From: Cryobacterium breve | GTDB taxonomy: Bacteria; Actinomycetota; Actinomycetes; Actinomycetales; Microbacteriaceae | Assembly: GCF_004402375.1 (NCBI RefSeq) | Contig: NZ_SOGJ01000022.1 | Span: 1 to 64,000 of the forward strand | Reading direction: 5' to 3' | DNA: 64,000 nt | In this document: positions 9,192 to 18,082 of the stretch, one piece after another | How positions within the stretch are numbered: the stretch's first letter is position 1 | How the letters are laid out: each line of letters opens with the position of its first letter | Position numbers and translations under genes: made by a program | The notes under the pieces: model-generated | The model's database searches: none | What the model was told of the DNA's origin: nothing | What the model saw: only the letters and a program-made list of their open reading frames with translations

Positions 9192-9385
9192 CTTACTCCG
9201 ACGCTTTCAGAGGAGTTCGACCTGGACATTCACGAGCTCAAACGGCGAGAGATGACGATCAATGAGATCGCCCGCCGCACCGATCCGTCGTCGTCACCCT
9301 CGCCGGCGATTCCTACCAGCTCCGCAACCACGCCGCCGCATCCAACGGGCATCGTCGCGTGAGAACCGGCACAAACTACCGCTAA
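9192..9385 (+). pseudogene. IS21-type istA start fused to istB end by deletion
   Basis: The frame FDLDIHELKRREMTINEIARRT is the N-terminal helix-turn-helix region of an IstA transposase. Right after it, another frame reads RSVVVTLAGDSYQLRNHAAA, the usual C-terminal end of an IstB helper ATPase. Everything between, about 2 kb in a normal element, is missing. This is a third IS21 type, distinct from the neighbours. Confidence 0.55.
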
Positions 9386-9666
9386 CCTGACCCGCGACCT
9401 GGGGCCTGGATGAGCAGGAATGGGCAATTTCGCTGAGCGCCGCGACTGGAATTGCAGTACTTTCCCAAGTACATCGAACTCGTCATCCACAGCGCAGGCG
9501 ACCACGCTGCCGGCGCTGCCAAGACCAACAACGGGCCCCAGAAACGACTCGGTTGGACAACACGAGCCCAGCCTCTCGCCGATATACTACCGATCCAGTT
9601 AACCGAACAGTGTTGCGACGATCGCTGGAATTCGCCTTGCACTATTGGCCATGTTTTGGGTCGGCT
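9386..9666. other. Gene-free stretch between IS remnants and aminotransferase gene
   Basis: GCTGAGCGCCGCGACTGGAA near 9432 resembles the inner terminal repeats of the IS21 elements nearby. Nothing else is recognisable. No open frame here looks like a gene. Confidence 0.4.
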
Positions 9667-10776
9667 TTAGCATGCCTCGTGCATCAGCTTGTTCACCTTG
9701 GACACGACCTCGGCGGCCTGGCTGCGGTTCATCGTTGAAGACATAGGGAGACTCAAAACCTCATCATGGATCTTCTCCGATATGGGGAAGGCTCCTCTCG
9801 TAAAACCCATCCCCTCATACGCGCCTTGCAGGTGCGGCGGAATCGGATAATGGATGAGTGTCTCGATTCCAACCGAGCTGAGGCCCTTTTGCAGTGCAAC
9901 ACGGTCTACACACCGAACGACGAACAAATGCCATACGGGTTCAGCCCAATTGGGGACGACCGGCAGCACTAAACCGCTACCGACGAGCCCCTCGAGGTAG
10001 AGCCGTGCCGTCAACCTACGCACGTCGTTGAACTGGTCCAAATGCTGGAGCTTGACTCGCAGTACAGCTGCTTGCAGTTCGTCAAGGCGGCTATTGAAGC
10101 CTGCGACCTCGTTGACGTACTTTTCTCGAGAGCCGTAATTTCCAAGTACTCTAATTTTTGACGCGAGCTCAGGGTCATTCGTGGTAACGGCACCTCCATC
10201 GCCAAAGGCACCTAAGTTCTTGCCTGGATAGAAACTCCAGGCGACAACGTCACCGTGCCCACCAAGCCTCTTACCTTTGTAGCGGGCGCCGTGAGCCTGA
10301 GCGCCATCCTCTAGAACCTTCAGGTCATGGCTCCGCGCCAGTGCGATTATAGGATCCAGATCAGCAGGTTGCCCATAGAGATGAACCGCAATGATCACTT
10401 TGGTTCTAGAGGAAATGGCGGCCGCTATGCGTTCGGGCCCAATGTTGTAGGTTCCCAAATCCGGCTCGACGGCAACGGGAATCGCACCGCACTGGCTCAC
10501 CGCGAGCCACGTCGCAATGTAAGTGTTGGCCGGGACGATAACCTCATCCCCGGGCCCGACGCCGAGCGCGATTAGAGCAAGATGAAGTGCATCCAAACCA
10601 GATGCAACGCCGACGCAATACCTTGCTTCGCAATACGCAGCGAACTCCCTCTCGAAAGCGGCTACTTCCTCCCCCAGCAGATACCGACCGGAGTTGAGCG
10701 TCCGTCCGACAGCCACATCGATCTCCGTGCGCAATTGATCGTAGATAGCTTTCAAATCTACGAAAGGAACGCTCAT
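9667..10776 (-). CDS. dTDP-3-amino-3,6-dideoxyhexose aminotransferase (FdtB/QdtB-like, DegT/DnrJ family)
   Basis: 369 residues. This PLP enzyme class converts dTDP-3-oxo-6-deoxyhexose to the 3-amino sugar using glutamate. Seen: the [18 protein letters not shown] start, GLDALHLAL for cofactor binding, and the PLP lysine in [18 protein letters not shown] at 10776 is chosen because it overlaps the FdtA-like stop as ATGA and begins at the conserved VPFVDL. The paired 3,4-ketoisomerase and hexapeptide acetyltransferase next door support a 3-acetamido-3,6-dideoxyhexose product. Fuc3NAc or Qui3NAc cannot be told apart from sequence alone. rmlA and rmlB are not in this window. Confidence 0.82.
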   Translation of the reverse strand: MSVPFVDLKAIYDQLRTEIDVAVGRTLNSGRYLLGEEVAAFEREFAAYCEARYCVGVASGLDALHLALIALGVGPGDEVIVPANTYIATWLAVSQCGAIPVAVEPDLGTYNIGPERIAAAISSRTKVIIAVHLYGQPADLDPIIALARSHDLKVLEDGAQAHGARYKGKRLGGHGDVVAWSFYPGKNLGAFGDGGAVTTNDPELASKIRVLGNYGSREKYVNEVAGFNSRLDELQAAVLRVKLQHLDQFNDVRRLTARLYLEGLVGSGLVLPVVPNWAEPVWHLFVVRCVDRVALQKGLSSVGIETLIHYPIPPHLQGAYEGMGFTRGAFPISEKIHDEVLSLPMSSTMNRSQAAEVVSKVNKLMHEAC

Positions 10777-11180
10777 TCGGACCTCGCTGCGATGTAACTG
10801 CTGTAGTCGCGGAAGTAATCCGATTCCTCGTAGACATTCGACGCGAGGACCATACACACGGAACCAGAAGAGAAATTGTCCAGTTCACGCCAAATCATCG
10901 GACAGACGTACAGCCCCTGATATGAGCGGTTGAGATGGATCCGGCGCTTTTCTGTTCCGTCATCGAGAACCACATCGAAACTCCCGGACATAGCAACAAT
11001 CAATTGACTGAGGCCTTTATGAGCGTGCCCACCGCGCTCCGCACCTCCGGGCACGTCATAGAGGTAGTAAACACGCCGAATATCAAAGGGGACGTGAGCA
11101 TTGCCTTCAATAAACGTCAAGTTCCCCCGGGGATCCTGAATTTTCGGAAGATCAATGACTTTGCAGTTTGATACGTTCAC
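10773..11180 (-). CDS. dTDP-6-deoxy-hexos-4-ulose 3,4-ketoisomerase (FdtA/QdtA-like cupin)
   Basis: 135 residues, the normal size. It moves the keto group from C4 to C3 of dTDP-4-oxo-6-deoxyglucose before transamination. Cupin signature: [31 protein letters not shown] with two conserved histidines, then [13 protein letters not shown]. The start is GTG at 11180. It is translationally coupled to the aminotransferase downstream. QdtA and FdtA differ in stereochemistry at C4, which is not readable here. Confidence 0.85.
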   Translation of the reverse strand: MNVSNCKVIDLPKIQDPRGNLTFIEGNAHVPFDIRRVYYLYDVPGGAERGGHAHKGLSQLIVAMSGSFDVVLDDGTEKRRIHLNRSYQGLYVCPMIWRELDNFSSGSVCMVLASNVYEESDYFRDYSSYIAARSE

Positions 11181-11327
11181 TGAATTCTTTCTATCGCTTT
11201 ACGAGACCTGCCGACGACTACTGAAAGACGACGGTCGTGCTTGAAATCGAATTTTTCTAGCGAAACTGCTAAATGCCTGCAGACGGCAGGAGTAAATGGC
11301 CATCCAGGCTACGAGGCAGCATCCAAA

Positions 11328-11825
11328 TCAACCCTGATCGCGCGTGTTGCCGACGACTCGCGCTGGATTTCCCACAACGATTGTGTGAGGCGGTACAGAT
11401 TTGCTAACAACCGCTCCAGCACCGACCATCGAGCCGGCCCCAATGGTCACACCAGGCAGGATGACGGCACCGCCCCCAATAGACGCTCCCTTTGCGATCA
11501 TTGTGGGCAGGAACGCCGAAGAATACACTTTCGACCGGGGGTATGGATCGTTGGTGAATGTCACATTAGGCCCGATGAATACGTCGTCTTCGACTCGCAA
11601 CCCGTCCCACAACTGAACACCACTCTTGACCGTGACGTTGTTGCCCAGAACCACATCCGATTCGATGAGAACGTGCGCACAGATATTGCAATTTTGCCCA
11701 ATTATTGCACCCTCAAACACGACACAAAACTGCCAGATTCTAGTGCCCTGCCCGATGTTTACCGTCTGAACGTCGGCTAGAGGGTGAACTTGAACTGCGG
11801 AAAGAATGCCACCTCGATTGTCCAT
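11328..11825 (-). CDS. Left-handed beta-helix sugar N-acetyltransferase (FdtC/QdtC-like)
   Basis: 165 residues made almost entirely of hexapeptide repeats ([40 protein letters not shown]), ending in the typical [12 protein letters not shown] at 11825. Enzymes of this shape next to FdtA and FdtB acetylate the 3-amino group from acetyl-CoA. The 147-bp gap to the ketoisomerase gene shows no obvious terminator. Its upstream flank is the IS array, so its promoter may have changed or come from an IS. Confidence 0.8.
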   Translation of the reverse strand: MDNRGGILSAVQVHPLADVQTVNIGQGTRIWQFCVVFEGAIIGQNCNICAHVLIESDVVLGNNVTVKSGVQLWDGLRVEDDVFIGPNVTFTNDPYPRSKVYSSAFLPTMIAKGASIGGGAVILPGVTIGAGSMVGAGAVVSKSVPPHTIVVGNPARVVGNTRDQG

Positions 11826-12216
11826 CTTGTCTAAATTCCCCCTTAGTTCTCCGAGGCTACCACGCCAGTCAGCCCGGAAACGCCCGAGAAAGGCCGATCA
11901 CTTTTCGTCCCCTATCAAAGGCGAAAGGAATTCTAAGCGCCCGCATCGGGCTGCCCCTTTGGCCCAACGTTTTGCACCTGGGGCCGCACTCGGGCGGGCA
12001 CGTTACTTGGCACGCCCCCGCCAACTTCGAGACCGTCAAGTTGCAGCGATCGGACAGCTCCTCGACCCGCTATCAGACGTCTGGTCTTCTGTAGAGGCTG
12101 CAGCCGAAGATCTAGTCCTGTCCACGCCCCGAACTCCCCCGAAGCGCCGCCTTGATGCAACTCCCTGAGTATTGCGCTTCTGGTGGCCATCAAATATTGC
12201 CTTTTTGGGCCAGCGG
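11826..12216. other. Intergenic stretch with an IS21 terminal fragment
   Basis: No gene is recognised. TGAGTATTGCGCTTCTGGTG at 12164 is a second, degenerate copy of the IS21 end that begins properly at 12217, so an older related element once ended here. Confidence 0.45.
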
Positions 12217-12316
12217 TGAGTATTTGACCCCTTGAGCGCCACCAGTTATTGCGGTTGGGCGCCACTGGGTACTGCCGGTGAGCGCCAGCGGTTCAGCTCG
12301 CGCTCACCGGCGTGGG

Positions 12317-13066
12317 TCACGCCGCGTTGTCCGCGGTGTGTTCGCGCATGTTGGTGCCGCCGGTCTCGATCCAGATCGTGCGGTGCACGATTCGGTCCAT
12401 GATCGCGTCGGCGTGAACGCCGGAGCCCAGTCGCTGAGGCCAGTCCTTCTTGGCGTACTGGGTGCAGAACACGGTCGAGGTGATGTCGTAGCGGCGCTCC
12501 AGGAGTTCGAGGAGCATGCTGCGGGTGTTGTCGTCCGGCTGATCGAGCAGCCATTCATCGATCACGAGGAGGGTGAACGCCGCATATTTCCGGAGGAACT
12601 TCTCCTTGCCTCCGGGCTTATCGCGGCCTGCAGCCCAGGCCTCTTCGAGGTCGGGCATGCGGATGTAGTACGCTCGATCTCGGTGTTGGCAGGCTTGCTT
12701 CGCCAGCGCCGATCCGAGGTAGGACTTTCCGGAGCCGGTGAATCCTTGGAACGCGACGTTCTGCCGCCTCTCGATGAAGGTACAGGTGCCCAGCTGGGCG
12801 ATGATCCCGCGGTCGAGCCCGCGCTGCTCGATGAGGTCGAGCTTGCGGAGATCGGCGTTGGGATAGCGCAGCCCGGCCCGGCGGATCAAGCCTTCGACTT
12901 TCGCGTGGGTGAAAGTCGCATGCGCGTCATCGACGAGGAGCTTGATCCGTTCCTCGAAAGGCATCCCGAGGGTGAGGGTGTCGTCTTGCGTCTCGAGGGC
13001 GTCGACCAGCGAGGTCACTCCCATCTCTCGGAGCTTGCGTTTGCTCTCGCCATCGATGCGCGTCAT
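12317..13066 (-). CDS. istB: IstB-like IS21 helper ATPase
   Basis: 249 residues, full length. IstB is the AAA+ protein that assists the IstA transposase in target choice. Walker A is GFTGSGKSYLGSALAKQA, Walker B region FTLLVIDEWLLDQ, and sensor region TSTVFCTQYAKKDWPQRLG. ATG at 13066 follows GGAGAGAC and overlaps the istA stop as ATGA. The frame is intact although its istA partner is broken, so it could only act with another element's transposase. Confidence 0.85.
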   Translation of the reverse strand: MTRIDGESKRKLREMGVTSLVDALETQDDTLTLGMPFEERIKLLVDDAHATFTHAKVEGLIRRAGLRYPNADLRKLDLIEQRGLDRGIIAQLGTCTFIERRQNVAFQGFTGSGKSYLGSALAKQACQHRDRAYYIRMPDLEEAWAAGRDKPGGKEKFLRKYAAFTLLVIDEWLLDQPDDNTRSMLLELLERRYDITSTVFCTQYAKKDWPQRLGSGVHADAIMDRIVHRTIWIETGGTNMREHTADNAA

Positions 13067-13606
13067 CGTGTCTCTCCTGCGTAGTAGTCGGCGCCTCGCA
13101 CGTATCCGGCCGGCTCGGCAGGCGTCTCGGTGACGGGCTCGAACCTCGGCCATCTTCTGCCGGGTTGGTCTTGTCCGGTCTCAAGGATCGGGCGCAGATG
13201 CGCATACCGGGGCGACCGGACCCGGGAAGCCAGTGCGATCTGGCAGGCCGCCTCGACCCTCGCCGCCGAGTAGCGGCGGGTCAGTCGCAGTACCGCCAGA
13301 GCCGCGTCCAGGCCCTGCTCGTCAACGGGAACGGGAACGGACTCGAAGATGCGGTTCACGACAGTCACCGTGTTCTCGCCGATGCGACCGGCCCATTCTC
13401 GGACCCGGGCCGAGTCCCATTGCCGGTATCGGGGCCCGTTGGGCAGACACCGCGGCGTCGTCCAGGCCGGCGACGTCGTCCCAGATCACCCTTTCCCGAT
13501 CCGCGGCCTCGCTATGCCGGGTCAATCCCTGCGCGGCGATCTGCCGCCCCCAAAGCCCTTCGCTGCGCAGCCTGAGCACCAGCTTCGCTTTGATCTTCCG
13601 TACCAT
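13063..13606 (-). pseudogene. istA: istA transposase with internal deletion and frameshift
   Basis: The start MVRKIKAKLVLRLRSEGLWG is the IstA N-terminal helix-turn-helix region. After about 55 residues the frame is lost, and a different frame reads the C-terminal 70-100 residues (RIFESVPVPVDEQGLDAAL, RRYSAARVEAACQIAL). About 330 codons, with the DDE catalytic core, are missing. It still overlaps istB by 4 bp. Confidence 0.8.
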
Positions 13607-13769
13607 CTGTAATTACTCCTTCTGCCGCGTGATAGAGCACACGGCAGAAGGAGCCTACGAACAGTGGCGCTCAACCCGAATATTCAGTGGCGCTGAAAGA
13701 CGCGACCCCGAGAACGAGCAAGTGGCGCTCAACCGCGATACTGGTGGCGCTCAAGAACGCAAATACTCA

Positions 13770-13911
13770 CAACACCTGAACGTCGGTATCGGTCATCGAC
13801 TTGAGCGTCCCAGCCGTGATGCCTCTGGCCGTGATAGTCTTCTTCACCGTCGATACGTCGCGCCGGGAACACCCCACAGCCTGAACGATCTCGTTGTAGC
13901 TGCAGCCATCG
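13770..13911 (-). pseudogene. istA fragment of a second IS21 element, inner part
   Basis: On the minus strand it reads GCSYNEIVQAVGCSRRDVS and KKTITARGITAGTLKSMTD, the second part of an IstA N-terminal domain. The first 14 codons (MANYRKIMGLVLDG) lie on the far side of the IS30 element at 15224-15265, so IS30 inserted between them. The other border is the IS21 copy at 12217-13769, which removed the rest. Confidence 0.65.
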
Positions 13912-15223
13912 TGTCGACGCTCGTTGAAAAGTAGTCCGTTGGCGCTGACAGTTTCAAGCGGTCAATGCAACGCATGCGGCGCTGAAGACCTCATGAGGAG
14001 TCTGCCATCCCAATGTTCTCCGTGGGCGATTGTTGAGTTCGGCCACGATCTCCTCGAGTCTCGCGGTGTCGGTGAGGTTGAGGTCAGTGCTCTTGGGGAG
14101 GTACTTTCGAAGCAGGCCATTGGTGTTTTCGTTCGTGCCGCGTTGCCAAGGTGAGTACGCGTCGCAGAAGAACACTGGAATCCCTGTCGCTGTTGTGAAA
14201 TCGGCGTGACGGGCCATTTCGTTGCCGCGATCCCACGTCAGCGTTCGGCGCATGGGAGCGGGCAGCTTGTTGAAGGTATCGATGAGAGCCGCGATTACGA
14301 TTTCGCTCTTGGCGCCGTGTGGGAGCGGGACGGCGATCAGGGCGCGACTGTGGCGTTCAACTAGAGCCACGATGTGGGACGTGCTGTAGCGCCCGACGAT
14401 CATGTCGCCCTCCCAATGGCCGGGTGTCTTGCGGTCGTTCGCTTCGGCGGGGCGATCCTTCAGGGGCACGAGGCCCGGTATGCGTGACCTCTTCCCGCCG
14501 GAGGCAACGTGCCGTTGCGGATGGCGGCGCAAGCGCCGGGTCCGGAGCTTGGCTGTCAATTCAGCTCGGAGACCAAGTTGAGCCTGCACGAAGAGGGAGG
14601 TGTAGATGGTCTCGTGAGACACCCGCATGCCCAAATCATCCGGGAACTCCGTGATCAGGCGCTTGGAGATCTGTTGCGGAGACCAGCAGACCCTGAGTTT
14701 GGATTCCACGTGCTCGCGCAAACGATCGTCCGAGGCAAGCTTCCCGAGTCGTGGCCGCCGGCTGCGGGCCTCTGCGAGACGTTCCGCATGAGCCGCACGG
14801 TATCCGTTTCTCCCACTGTTGCGGAGCACCTCCCGCGACACAGTGGAAACCGGCCGTCCTAACTCGGCGGCGATCGCCGTCAGTGACCGACGAGCAGCGA
14901 GGCCGCGGGAGATGGTCTCACGCTCGTCGAGCGACAACCGCAGTGCCGGCCGAGGCTTCGTCGCCCGCGGTCGGACACCACCAGACTGTTTGAGCCACAG
15001 ACAGGCCGTCGATCTCGATATCCCCGCCAGTGCTGCGGACTTTCGAAGCGACGCGCCCGACGCACGCGCCGTAAAAAACGCCATCCGTTGTTCCGGTGGC
15101 TTCGGTTTCCGTCCCATTTCACTCCTCCTAAGAAGCAGATTAGGAGGTCACCGGAACCACACCGTTGCATTGACCGCTTGAAACTGTCAGCGTTACTGGT
15201 CTACTTTTCGAGGAGCGCTGACA
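13912..15223 (-). mobile_element. IS30-family insertion sequence with long ends
   Basis: A perfect inverted repeat CGCTGACAGTTTCAAGCGG plus TCAATGCAACG lies at 13943-13972 and 15163-15192. Outside it, similarity continues (GAAAAGTAG, CC, GT) to TGTC...GACA at 13912 and 15223. The same 7 bp, GCCATCG, flanks both sides (13905-13911 and 15224-15230) and fits a target duplication. The extended ends could instead be an older element into which IS30 jumped. It interrupts an istA gene. Confidence 0.75.
13954..15117 (-). CDS. IS30-family DDE transposase
   Basis: 387 residues, full length and uninterrupted. The N-terminal helix-turn-helix has GRPVSTVSREVLRNSGRNGY. The catalytic domain shows TPGHWEGDMIVGR (first Asp), LTWDRGNEMARH (second Asp) and SPWQRGTNENTNGLLR (Glu), the IS30 DDE pattern. 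ATG at 15117 is preceded by a strong TTAGGAGGAG. This is the only intact transposase in the window and the element may still be mobile. Confidence 0.92.
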   Translation of the reverse strand: MGRKPKPPEQRMAFFTARASGASLRKSAALAGISRSTACLWLKQSGGVRPRATKPRPALRLSLDERETISRGLAARRSLTAIAAELGRPVSTVSREVLRNSGRNGYRAAHAERLAEARSRRPRLGKLASDDRLREHVESKLRVCWSPQQISKRLITEFPDDLGMRVSHETIYTSLFVQAQLGLRAELTAKLRTRRLRRHPQRHVASGGKRSRIPGLVPLKDRPAEANDRKTPGHWEGDMIVGRYSTSHIVALVERHSRALIAVPLPHGAKSEIVIAALIDTFNKLPAPMRRTLTWDRGNEMARHADFTTATGIPVFFCDAYSPWQRGTNENTNGLLRKYLPKSTDLNLTDTARLEEIVAELNNRPRRTLGWQTPHEVFSAACVALTA

Positions 15224-15398
15224 GCCATCGAGCACCAGCCCCATGATCTTCCGGTAGTTGGCCATACTGACTCCTTCTAGTTCGAAGCAGCGACACCAAC
15301 GTGCCACCACTGCGACTAGAAAATCGGAGACTTCACGGCAGTACCAACTACCCAGAACGAGGGGTACCACCTACGTGGACTGGAGGTACCAACTCGGG
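15224..15398 (-). mobile_element. 5' end of a second IS21 element (istA start and terminal repeats)
   Basis: 15224-15265 encodes MANYRKIMGLVLDG, the start of IstA; the frame continues beyond IS30 at 13911. Upstream lie repeated GGTACC-type motifs (GTACCAACTACCC, GGGGTACCACC, GAGGTACCAACTC) that look like the multiple terminal repeats of IS21 elements. Confidence 0.55.
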
Positions 15399-15605
15399 CT
15401 ACTCGCCAGTCAATCTTGAACCGAAGCGCCACGACCCGCCGTTCCATGCGCCAGTTCGTGTGGTCCAGCGGCGCGGACGGGCGTGACGACAGATCGCGCA
15501 TCTCTCCCTCACCAGCGGCCCGATAACGGTCAGCCCACTTCATCGCTTACGCCGGGGCAGCAGACGACCACTTCGGCACAACGAAGAGCTAGCGTGGGAC
15601 ACGAG
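15390..15605 (-). pseudogene. IS481-family transposase N-terminal remnant
   Basis: On the minus strand, KWADRYRAAGEGEMRDLSSR and ERRVVALRFKIDWRVARV match the helix-turn-helix region of IS481 transposases. Upstream in another frame, DLQEALVSHASSS resembles the very N-terminus. A frameshift separates the two, and the catalytic part is replaced by the IS21 end at about 15390. Confidence 0.6.
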
Positions 15606-15851
15606 GGCCTCTTGGAGATCGAGTGAGTGTGGTTACCCACTTCGATACCGGGGGCCCTCCTCCTTCAACTCAGGCCACGTCCATCACAACGTCCTTAGGT
15701 GTAACGCCCAGGTACCTGAGTGAGTATCTGGTCGCTCTACGTCTCAAATCTCGGCAAAATGCCGCTGCGGCTCCCCCCTTGGTTTGTTCTCCCGCAGGTA
15801 ACTATGACCCAGGCGCATTCCTCAGGGTCAGCATCCTTGAACCGCCGGAAC
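15606..15851. other. Gene-free stretch between IS array and glycosyltransferase gene
   Basis: 246 bp with no recognised gene. The first 60 bp may be the end of the IS481 element (GGGCCCCCGGTATCGAAGTG on the minus strand). No clear terminator for the polysaccharide operon is visible. Confidence 0.35.
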
Positions 15852-16790
15852 CTAAACGTAGCGCTTGAGGAAGGATTTCGCCGCTCGTAGCGCTGAGCCC
15901 GTCCCCGGCACACGAGCTAAGGCAACAACGGCACCCGAAACGAATTTCGGGGAATAGTTAGTGAGCTCCCGACCGTAATTCACTGCCAGGTCCGGGCGAT
16001 CTTGCTCTAACGCCCGATACGTTATGCCCAGAAGGAACCGTCTGGCACCGCGCCGTACTGCAGAATGAATGCCCGGGCGAGAACCGTACCTCTCTTCAAC
16101 GATGGTTAGCGTCTTCAGGAAATCGTCGCTGTAGCTGAAGTATCGCTGCCCGACGTTGGTCAGGTCCTGGCGGTATATTGCTAGCGGCGTATCGATGCGC
16201 GCGACATGCCCCTGCGAACTCACGTCAATCTGGAATAGCCAGTCACTGGCAGTGCATATTTCGTCGTTAAAGCCTCCCGCGGGGATGGCAGACGACCGCA
16301 CCATCGTTGCAGGCCCAGGCATTTGCGCTCCAAACTTTCCCACGACGTCCAGAAAACCCGTGACCACGTCCTTGCGCCTGCCTCCTACCACCTCGCTCAT
16401 GACTCCATTGCGAAGAACATGACACGGGTGGTAGCTCAGAACGAGTTCAGGATCGTTCTGAAATGCTGTCACCTGTTCACTGAGCTTGCTTGGTAGAAGC
16501 AGATCATCTCCGCCCATAAGTGCGATGAATTCGCCAGAGCATGCAGATAACCCCGCGTTGCAATTGGCAGTAATACCGCTGTTTTCCGGATTCAACACGA
16601 GCTTAATCGCATTCGGATGAAGCGTCTTCAGCTCACGCAATATTGTGGGGGTGGCATCGGTCGAGCCGTCGTCAGAAACTACAATTTCGTAGTTTCCGTA
16701 AGTCTGATTCAGACACGATTCGATAGTGTCCAGGACAATGTCCTGCTGGTTGTAGGTGATGACAAGAATACTTACGAGTGGATTGGAGAT
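15852..16790 (-). CDS. Family 2 glycosyltransferase, unusual start
   Basis: About 312 residues if the whole GT2 domain is counted. GT-A fold motifs in order: NPLVSILVITYNQ, EIVVSDDGSTDATP, ENSGITANCNAGL, ALMGGDDLLLPSK, and the ASDWLFQID region. It transfers a sugar to the growing lipid-linked unit on the cytoplasmic side. The first canonical start in frame (TTG at 16640) would delete the nucleotide-binding half. Upstream, no ATG, GTG or TTG exists before an in-frame stop about 75 bases further on, so start 16790 (an ATC) is only the point where family similarity begins. It overlaps the 3' end of the flippase gene. Non-standard initiation or a recent lesion are both possible. Confidence 0.7.
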   Translation of the reverse strand: MSNPLVSILVITYNQQDIVLDTIESCLNQTYGNYEIVVSDDGSTDATPTILRELKTLHPNAIKLVLNPENSGITANCNAGLSACSGEFIALMGGDDLLLPSKLSEQVTAFQNDPELVLSYHPCHVLRNGVMSEVVGGRRKDVVTGFLDVVGKFGAQMPGPATMVRSSAIPAGGFNDEICTASDWLFQIDVSSQGHVARIDTPLAIYRQDLTNVGQRYFSYSDDFLKTLTIVEERYGSRPGIHSAVRRGARRFLLGITYRALEQDRPDLAVNYGRELTNYSPKFVSGAVVALARVPGTGSALRAAKSFLKRYV

Positions 16791-18082
16791 GTGCTGGCCC
16801 CATTGTCTTTTAGTGTTTGATTTTCCCGAATCTGCATTCGCTTCAGTTCACCTCGAATTAGAACTGCTATCACGCCTACGTACAGCAATGAGTTGACCAG
16901 AAATGCCATAGCGACACCTTGCAGCCCGAACGAGTTCACGAAAACGTGCGACAAGCCAAAGAAGAGTGCGCTGAAAAGCACCTCCGTGATGACATAAGAC
17001 CGTACCATCGCCCGACCGAGCATCACGTAGCCCAGAATCCAACCCGATATCTTGATGGAGTCACCCAAGAGCTGCCATCCGAAAAGGTCTCTCATTGGCG
17101 AAAATGCGGCCGTGAATAGGACCTCGATAATAAGGTCCCTCGCCAAGAAAATAAGAATCGAGCTGACGATTACAACGGGTATGGCAAGGCGAAAGACCTT
17201 CAAAATCTCGGATTTTAGTGCTCTGGCTTGGCGAATTTCCGCAATGCGGGGAAGGAAATAGACCGCCAAGGTAGTTGTTATAAGCATCAGGTAGACCTCG
17301 CTGAGTCGCCACGACGCTTGCCAGTACCCCGCTTGGGACAACCCCAGCGTGGTTGAGAGCATTTCACGGATGAGTATCAAGGCAGTCGGCATTGACAGGG
17401 CGCTGGTGAGTCCCATGAGCGCAAAGCCAGACAGTTCTCTGAGCGCACCTCTATCCAGCGCCCCCCAGAGGTCGCGAAATCTCAGCCACTTGCGTCGACG
17501 TAACAGGAAGGCCGTTGCGAGCAGGGTCACTGCTGGGCTAACTGCAAAGGCCACAAGAGCACCGAAAAGATTGAAGTAATACGTTAGAGCCCCTGCAAGG
17601 ACGAGTATGAGCAGGCTACCCACGACGTTGGCTATGACAAAGACTGCGACGTCTTTCTTGCCGTTGGTCATGGCCAGCAAGAGATTGTTTGCTGCAATTG
17701 CAGGCAAACCCATTGCAAGCCACACGAAAACGCCGGCCATGTCCCCATCGTGAAGGAGGGCGTCTGCCAGGAGACCCCGAAACATGACTAAAGCCACGCC
17801 CACGCAAATTGAAGAGGCCAGGGCGAGGATCATGGCCGTCCTCCAAATGGCCTTCTGCCGGACCTCATCGTCAAAATGCGCAGCAGTCGATTTCGTAACC
17901 CCAGTACCCAAACCGACTCCGGCGAGACTCACGATGACTGAGATCGCATTCTGAAACTGGCCGATGATCGCATAGCCGGACGGCCCGACGAAAACGGCGA
18001 GTACTTTGTTGATGACTAACGCTGTCAGCACACGCGTAGCAACGACGATCCCGTTGAGCAAACTTGTGCGCACGAGACTCAT
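16772..18082 (-). CDS. Wzx-like flippase (MOP superfamily)
   Basis: 436 residues, about 12 predicted membrane helices, typical of O-antigen/exopolysaccharide translocases. The N-terminus MSLVRTSLLNGIVVATRVL and GPSGYAIIGQFQNAISVI resemble WzxE-type flippases. It moves undecaprenyl-PP-oligosaccharide from the inner to the outer leaflet. ATG at 18082 overlaps the polymerase stop by 4 bp. Its codons are visibly richer in A/T than those of the housekeeping genes in the window. Confidence 0.82.
   Translation of the reverse strand: MSLVRTSLLNGIVVATRVLTALVINKVLAVFVGPSGYAIIGQFQNAISVIVSLAGVGLGTGVTKSTAAHFDDEVRQKAIWRTAMILALASSICVGVALVMFRGLLADALLHDGDMAGVFVWLAMGLPAIAANNLLLAMTNGKKDVAVFVIANVVGSLLILVLAGALTYYFNLFGALVAFAVSPAVTLLATAFLLRRRKWLRFRDLWGALDRGALRELSGFALMGLTSALSMPTALILIREMLSTTLGLSQAGYWQASWRLSEVYLMLITTTLAVYFLPRIAEIRQARALKSEILKVFRLAIPVVIVSSILIFLARDLIIEVLFTAAFSPMRDLFGWQLLGDSIKISGWILGYVMLGRAMVRSYVITEVLFSALFFGLSHVFVNSFGLQGVAMAFLVNSLLYVGVIAVLIRGELKRMQIRENQTLKDNGASTSPIHS

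Larger units (their letters stand above)
12217..13769 (-). mobile_element. IS21-family element with complete istB and deleted istA
   Basis: About 1.55 kb. The ends match as inverted repeats over about 50 bp: left TGAGTATTTGACCCCTTGAG then CGCCACCAGT; the reverse complement of the right end gives TGAGTATTTGCGTTCTTGAG then CGCCACCAGT. GGCGCTCAA-type motifs recur inside both ends, as expected for IS21 terminal repeats. TG...CA boundaries are at 12217 and 13769. No target duplication is visible. IS21 elements are normally about 2-2.5 kb; here roughly 1 kb of istA is lost. Confidence 0.8.
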
